NCBI GenBank assembly: GCA_934615635.1
Contig: CAKTTT010000035.1
Span: forward strand, 1 to 16,511
From: an uncultured Eubacteriales bacterium
GTDB lineage: Bacteria > Bacillota > Clostridia > Oscillospirales > Acutalibacteraceae
Length of the DNA: 16,511 bases
Reading direction: 5' to 3'
The notes beneath the pieces were generated by a model, which ran no database searches, was not told the DNA's origin, and was given only the letters and a program-made list of their open reading frames with translations. Both the position numbers and the translations under genes were made by a program. This document shows, in pieces, positions 12,346 through 16,511 of the stretch. Position 1 is the first letter of the stretch. Each line of letters opens with the position of its first letter.

Positions 12346-14847
12346 ATGGGCAAGCATGACTATGACATCGAGGATATTCTGCTGGAGGCGCAGATGCGCA
12401 AGAAGCAGCGACAGGGAAGCGAGGGAGGCAAGCCGGTCGTCCCCGCCGCGCCCCTTCCGGCGGAGATGAGCAGAGCGCCGTCGGTCAGGGGAACGCTGCC
12501 GGTGCCCGCCCCCTTTGTCCGTGCGGAGGCGCCCAAGCCGGAAGCGGTGCCCCCGGCCCGTCCGGATGCGCCCGCCCCCCGGCCGGTTCCGTTGACTCCG
12601 GCCGTTGCGCCGAAGCCCCGGCCGCTGGAAGAGCCGGAGCCGGTTAAAGCGGCGGCTCCGGCCGCGGAGGAGGAACCGCGAATCCCTCTGGGGGCCCCGG
12701 AAGCGGAAGAGGATGTGCGCATTTATCTGCCCGGAAGCCTGGCGGGCGGCGGAAAAAAAGAGGAGCGTTCCTCCCTGCCTCGCATGGACGAGACAGCCCG
12801 GCCGGCCTTTCAGGATTCACCCACCAGGGTGCTGGAGATCCCCGGCGTCAGGAGGGTCACGAAGGTGACGGCTCCCCCGCCGGAGGCCCCTGCCGGTGAG
12901 GAGATGGAGGGACAGCTCAAGATAGACGACTATGTGGACGAAAACCAGCAGGAGGGGGAGACGGAGGAGGACTGGGAGGAGCGGCTGCGCAAGGCCCGTC
13001 AGGAAAAGGTCAGCGCCTTCCGGCTGCTGCGTCAGGATAAGGGGGACGGCGGTTTCAAGCTGTCGGGAGAGGACGAGGAGGTCAACGATCCCGCGGAGGA
13101 GCCGGAGCTGTACGAGGATGAGGAGCTGGAGGATTACAGCAGCTATGAGGAAACCGACGCGGTGGCCAGCGAGCTGCGCTACCGCCGCCGCACCGGCTGG
13201 ATCACGCTGATTCTTTCCGGCGTGGCGGAATGCGCGCTGGTCTGGCTGACCCTGATGTCCTACCTGACGGGCGTCCCCGCCATGGAAGCGCATATTTTCC
13301 TGGCTGTCAATGGGTTCCTGCTGCTGGTGATGATGCTGCTCAACCACCGGATGGTGGGCGGCGGGCTGGGCAATCTGGCGCGTTTCCGGGCGGATGCGGA
13401 CAGCGCGGTTTCCGCCGCCTCTTTGTTTGCCCTGCTGCACACGCTGCTGCTCTTTTTCCACACCGATGCCGTTTCCCGGGGGGAAGCGCCCCTGTTCGCC
13501 TCCGCCGCAGGGCTGGGGCTGCTGCTGGGCGCGGTGGGAAGGCAGATGCGCCTGGGCCGTATAGCGGAAAACTTCCGTTTTGTTTCCTATCAGGGGGATA
13601 AATACGCCGCCCATCGGGTGGAGGATCCCCAAAGCGCGGTGGAGATCGGCCGTTCGGCCGTGGCGCTGGGGGAGCCGGAGGTGGCCTATTTCAAAAAGGC
13701 GGATTTTCTGGAGCGGTTTTTGGAAAACTCCTATGGCGACGACGGCAGCGACCGGGCGATGCGGATCTTTGTGCCGCTGGCGCTGCTGGCCTCCCTTCTG
13801 CTGGGGGCGGGCTGCCTGCTGCTGAAGAAGGCGGATTGGTGGGGCGCTCTGGCCGTGGGGGTGGGCACCTTCTGCCTGGCGTCGCCGGTGGCGGCGCTGA
13901 CGGCCTCCAACTTTCCCCTGCTGCGGGCGGCGAAGCGATGTCTGCGCCGGGGTTCCATGCTTATCGGCTGGGAAGCGGTGCGGGAATTCGGCAGCCTCCA
14001 CGCCGTGGCGGTGGATGCGCAGGATCTTTTCCCCAGTGAAAGCGTGCTGCTTCATGGAATCAAGACCTTTTCCGGCGCCCGGATCGACGAGGCGCTGCTG
14101 GAAGCCGCCGCGGTATCCATCGCCGCCGGAGGCCCGCTGGCCGGGGTGTTCCGGCGGGTGATCGAGAATAAGACGGATATGCTGCCGCCTGTGGATACGC
14201 TGGTTTATGAACAGGATATGGGCTTATCCGGCTGGGTAGGCGGCCGCCGGGTGCTGGTGGGCAACCGCCGTCTGCTGGAGAATCACGGGGTGGACGTGCC
14301 CTCCCGGGATTATGAGAACCGGTACGCCAAGGATGGGCGGCAGTTGGTTTATCTCTCCACGGCGGGGGAGCTTTCCGCCATGTTCGTGGTGAGCTATATC
14401 GCGGACGAGGGGATCGCCCAATCCCTTCACAGCATGGAAAAGGCGGGCCTGACCCTGCTGGTACGCACCTGCGATCCCAACGTCACCGAGAGCCTGATCT
14501 GCGGGACATTTGATATGGACAGCTATTATGTGGAGGTGATGGGGGTCACCGCCGGCCGGGCCTACGAGCGGCTCCGTTCCGCCCCTCAAACGGGAAATCC
14601 CGATGCGGTGTTGGCTTCCAACGGCCGCCTGGAGGGGATGGCCACCGCCCTGACCGCCTGCCGCCGGCTCCGCGGCGGCGTGGCGCTGGCCGTGACGGCG
14701 CAGATCGTGGGCGCCGCCCTGGGCTTCGGCCTGAACGTATTTCTGGCTCTTACCACCGGGCTGTCCCTGCCGCCGCTGTATATGCTGGGCTACCTGCTGG
14801 GATGGTCGGCTGTCTCGTGGATTCTGCCCCTGATCCGGAAGGTATAA
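12346..14847 (+). CDS. P-type-ATPase-like membrane protein lacking the catalytic motifs
   Basis: An 833-residue protein. Residues 1-280 are disordered: Pro/Ala-rich (30-110), then strongly acidic (185-275). Hydrophobic segments near 284-306, 316-335, 353-371, 382-398, 472-492, 497-516, 778-802 and 808-829 reproduce the eight-helix plan of P1B metal ATPases. The region 512-557 aligns with the CPC-to-DKTGT block, but CPC is ASPV and DKTGTLT is DAQDLFP (D557 kept). AGGPLAG (594-600) stands for SEHPLA, GLSGWVGGRRVLVGNRRLL (626-644) is a good copy of the N-domain GxG/VGN part, and T708-C-D710 stands for TGD. The A-domain TGES and the hinge GDGxND are absent. It is therefore probably not a pump; a structural, sensory or regulatory role is inference. 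The ATG follows GGGGG by 7 nt. It is likely in an operon with rlmB. Confidence 0.8.
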   Translation: MGKHDYDIEDILLEAQMRKKQRQGSEGGKPVVPAAPLPAEMSRAPSVRGTLPVPAPFVRAEAPKPEAVPPARPDAPAPRPVPLTPAVAPKPRPLEEPEPVKAAAPAAEEEPRIPLGAPEAEEDVRIYLPGSLAGGGKKEERSSLPRMDETARPAFQDSPTRVLEIPGVRRVTKVTAPPPEAPAGEEMEGQLKIDDYVDENQQEGETEEDWEERLRKARQEKVSAFRLLRQDKGDGGFKLSGEDEEVNDPAEEPELYEDEELEDYSSYEETDAVASELRYRRRTGWITLILSGVAECALVWLTLMSYLTGVPAMEAHIFLAVNGFLLLVMMLLNHRMVGGGLGNLARFRADADSAVSAASLFALLHTLLLFFHTDAVSRGEAPLFASAAGLGLLLGAVGRQMRLGRIAENFRFVSYQGDKYAAHRVEDPQSAVEIGRSAVALGEPEVAYFKKADFLERFLENSYGDDGSDRAMRIFVPLALLASLLLGAGCLLLKKADWWGALAVGVGTFCLASPVAALTASNFPLLRAAKRCLRRGSMLIGWEAVREFGSLHAVAVDAQDLFPSESVLLHGIKTFSGARIDEALLEAAAVSIAAGGPLAGVFRRVIENKTDMLPPVDTLVYEQDMGLSGWVGGRRVLVGNRRLLENHGVDVPSRDYENRYAKDGRQLVYLSTAGELSAMFVVSYIADEGIAQSLHSMEKAGLTLLVRTCDPNVTESLICGTFDMDSYYVEVMGVTAGRAYERLRSAPQTGNPDAVLASNGRLEGMATALTACRRLRGGVALAVTAQIVGAALGFGLNVFLALTTGLSLPPLYMLGYLLGWSAVSWILPLIRKV

Positions 14848-14883
14848 CAGCGCGGCGGATGGAAAATTGGTTAGGTTGCATAG

Positions 14884-14922
14884 AATCACCCTCCTGCCCT
14901 TGTGGCAGAGGGTGATTTTTTT
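14884..14922 (+). terminator. Terminator of the rlmB unit
   Basis: Stem AATCACCCTC with GAGGGTGATT (10 bp), extended by TGCC/GGCA around a CTTGT loop with one bulged C, followed by seven Ts. It lies 36 nt after the stop of the P-type-like gene. Confidence 0.9.
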
Positions 14923-14941
14923 CATTGTCCGCAGATTTTAG

Positions 14942-14970
14942 TTGAAAAGCAGCACGGGATAGGATATAAT
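14942..14970 (+). promoter_or_regulatory. Promoter of the EF-G-like gene
   Basis: TTGAAA (14942-14947), a 17-bp spacer and TATAAT (14965-14970). The predicted start is near 14977, giving a leader of about 90 nt. Confidence 0.8.
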
Positions 14971-14990
14971 TATCAAAGCGAGACAATTTG

Positions 14991-15011
14991 TTTGTACATA
15001 TTTTGTACATA
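14991..15011 (+). promoter_or_regulatory. Tandem operator-like repeat in the EF-G-like leader
   Basis: TTTGTACATA at 14991-15000 and again at 15002-15011, an 11-bp period (one helical turn). Each copy contains the palindrome TGTACA. Placed just after the predicted start of transcription, it would suit a repressor. The binding protein is unknown. Confidence 0.45.
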
Positions 15012-15067
15012 ATTGCTCACAATCCGTCGAATGGCCTTCGGCTGGATATACGAAAGGGGAATCACAC

Positions 15068-16511
15068 ATGAAACAGTACAGCGCCAAAAACATCCGCAAT
15101 GTCGCCCTGGTGGGCCACGCCGGTACGGGAAAGACCTCGCTGGCTGAAGCCGCCTTCTTTCTGTCCGGCAAATCCGACCGGCTGGGAAAGATCTCGGAAG
15201 GCAATACCGTGTGCGATTTCGACCCGGAGGAGATCCGCCGCAAGGCTTCCGTATCCCTGGCCCTGCTTCCTGTGGAGTGGAAGGATACCAAGATGAATCT
15301 GCTGGATACTCCCGGCCTGTTCGATTTTTCCGGCGGCATGAGCGAGGGCATCCGGGCCGCGGGCAGCGCGGTGATCGTGATCTCAGGAAAAAGCGGCGTC
15401 ACCGTGGGGGCGGAAAAAGGGTTCCGCGCGGCCCACAAAAAGGGCATCGCCACCCTCTTCTTCGTCAACAAGATCGACAATGAAAACGCTGATTTTTACA
15501 AGGTTTTTGAGGAGCTGAAGACCACCTTCGGCCCGATGGTCTGCCCCATCGTGGTTCCCTGCTACCGGGAAGGGGGTCCCACCTGCTATGTGAATCTGCT
15601 GGAGTACAAGGCCTACACCTACGCCGCCGGCAAGGCCACGGAGGTACCGATCCCGGACATGGGCCATCGGCTGGACGGCCTGCGCACCGCCATCTACGAG
15701 GCGGTGGCGGAAACCAGCGAGGAGCTGATGGAAAAGTATTTCTCAGGAGAGGAATTCACGCCGGACGAGCTGATTCTGGGTCTGGCCACCGGTGTGCGCA
15801 AGGGGGACATCGCCCCGGTTTTCTGCGGCTCCGCCGCGGAGCTGCAGGCGGTGGATCAGCTCCTGAACGGTCTGATCTGGCTGGCCCCCTGGGCGGAGAG
15901 CGTCGCGGGGGAGGAGGGCGTGGACAGCAACGGCAATCCGGTGGAGCTGCAGGTCAATGACAACGCCCAAACTGCGGCGGTGGTGTTCAAAACCATCGTG
16001 GATCCCTTTGTGGGCAAGCTGCTGTATTTTAAGGTGATCAGCGGCAAGGTTTGCGCGGATTCCAGCCTGCTGAACATGCGCACCGGTGCCACCGAAAAAA
16101 TCGGCAAGGTGTACGTGGCGACGGGTAAAAAGCAGGAGGAGGTCCCCTGCATCGCGGCGGGGGATATCGGCGCTGTGGCGAAGCTGGCCTCTACCAACAC
16201 CGGCGATACCCTCTGCTCCCCCGCCCGTCCGGTGGTGCTGCCGGGAGTCAGCTATGAGGAGCCCAGCCTTTCCATGGCGGTATACGCCAAGAACAAGGGG
16301 GATGAGGAGAAGATCGCTTTCGGTCTGGGCCGCTTGATGGAGGAGGATCCCACTATCTCGGTGGTGAACAACCAGGAAACCCACGAGATGATTCTCTCCG
16401 GGTTGGGCGAGCAGCATTTGGACGTGGTTGTTTCCAAGCTGAAGAGCAAGTTTGGGGTGGACGTGAAGCTGGAGGCACCCCGAGTGCCCTATCGGGAGAC
16501 GATACGCAAGA
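15068..16511 (+). CDS. EF-G-like translational GTPase (FusA2 type), cut by the window end
   Basis: A ribosome-associated GTPase of the EF-G family. Visible motifs are G1 GHAGTGKT (16-23), G3 DTPG (80-83), G4 NKID (134-137) and G5-like CGSA in APVFCGSAAELQAVDQLL. The P-loop is GHAGTGKT rather than the AHIDAGKT of canonical EF-G, and the G2 region reads RRKASVSLALLP instead of RGITI. Both point to the second EF-G-like subgroup (as in Thermus EF-G-2), whose role is less clear than that of housekeeping FusA. Domain II follows (about 300-380) and domain III begins (LSGLGEQHLDVVVSKL). About 481 residues are present of an expected 690 or so. The ATG lies 8 nt after AAAGGGG. It has its own promoter and operator-like repeats. 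Confidence 0.9.
   Translation, partial: MKQYSAKNIRNVALVGHAGTGKTSLAEAAFFLSGKSDRLGKISEGNTVCDFDPEEIRRKASVSLALLPVEWKDTKMNLLDTPGLFDFSGGMSEGIRAAGSAVIVISGKSGVTVGAEKGFRAAHKKGIATLFFVNKIDNENADFYKVFEELKTTFGPMVCPIVVPCYREGGPTCYVNLLEYKAYTYAAGKATEVPIPDMGHRLDGLRTAIYEAVAETSEELMEKYFSGEEFTPDELILGLATGVRKGDIAPVFCGSAAELQAVDQLLNGLIWLAPWAESVAGEEGVDSNGNPVELQVNDNAQTAAVVFKTIVDPFVGKLLYFKVISGKVCADSSLLNMRTGATEKIGKVYVATGKKQEEVPCIAAGDIGAVAKLASTNTGDTLCSPARPVVLPGVSYEEPSLSMAVYAKNKGDEEKIAFGLGRLMEEDPTISVVNNQETHEMILSGLGEQHLDVVVSKLKSKFGVDVKLEAPRVPYRETIRK

Noticed and set aside
12817..14055. Minus-strand open frame of 412 codons opposite the P-type-like gene
   Set aside because: Gln/Arg-rich shadow without a start signal, typical of antisense frames in GC-rich genes.
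3012..14891. Identical 15-mer TTGCATAGAATCACC at 3012-3026 and 14877-14891
   Set aside because: In the first place it is the ribosome site and start of the 186-aa gene, in the second part of a terminator arm. One such match in 16.5 kb is compatible with chance.
1..16511. CRISPR array, phage or transposase genes
   Set aside because: No regularly spaced repeats and no recombinase, capsid or transposase motifs were found in any plausible gene.

Overview
The window looks like the chromosome of a Gram-positive, anaerobic Bacillota of class Clostridia, probably a GC-rich gut lineage of the Oscillospirales/Eubacteriales type. The reasons are strong AGGAGG-type ribosome sites, TTGACA/TATAAT promoters, many short Rho-independent terminators, an ECF-type thiamine transporter under a TPP riboswitch, and a tRNA gene that encodes its own CCA end. 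The taxonomic call is inference.

Region 1 (1-2355) is GC-rich and carries one minus-strand gene for a cytoplasmic GH78 alpha-L-rhamnosidase with its own promoter. Region 2 (about 2400-9370) is clearly more AT-rich. It holds six minus-strand genes: an unknown protein, a small P-loop kinase-like protein, an AraC-type regulator with a long C-terminal part, an ECF-like sigma factor with a long C-terminal sensor-like part, a second unknown protein, and a GyrI-like small-molecule-binding protein. Most have a recognisable promoter of their own, and they are separated by Rho-independent terminators and members of a short repeat family. The region lies at the 3' end of a tRNA-Arg(ACG) gene, as expected for an accessory island or gene array. 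No integrase or transposase is visible.

Region 3 (9371-16511) is GC-rich core sequence. The tRNA-Arg reads leftward. Reading rightward, a promoter, a TPP riboswitch and an attenuator terminator lead into thiT, which has an unusual C-terminal membrane extension. After a 0.5-kb gap without genes comes rlmB (23S rRNA 2'-O-methyltransferase). It is followed 37 bp later by an 833-residue membrane protein that has the architecture of a heavy-metal P-type ATPase but has lost most of the catalytic motifs. A terminator, a strong promoter and a tandem operator-like repeat precede an EF-G-like GTPase gene that runs off the right edge.

The most interesting points are: (i) the P-type-ATPase-derived pseudoenzyme next to rlmB; (ii) a roughly 120-bp composite repeat present twice, whose outer stem keeps its pairing although the bases differ; and (iii) the recurrence of a TTTGAA-centred, T-arm-like motif beside terminators throughout the accessory array, in two places with promoter -35 elements inside the repeat or terminator.
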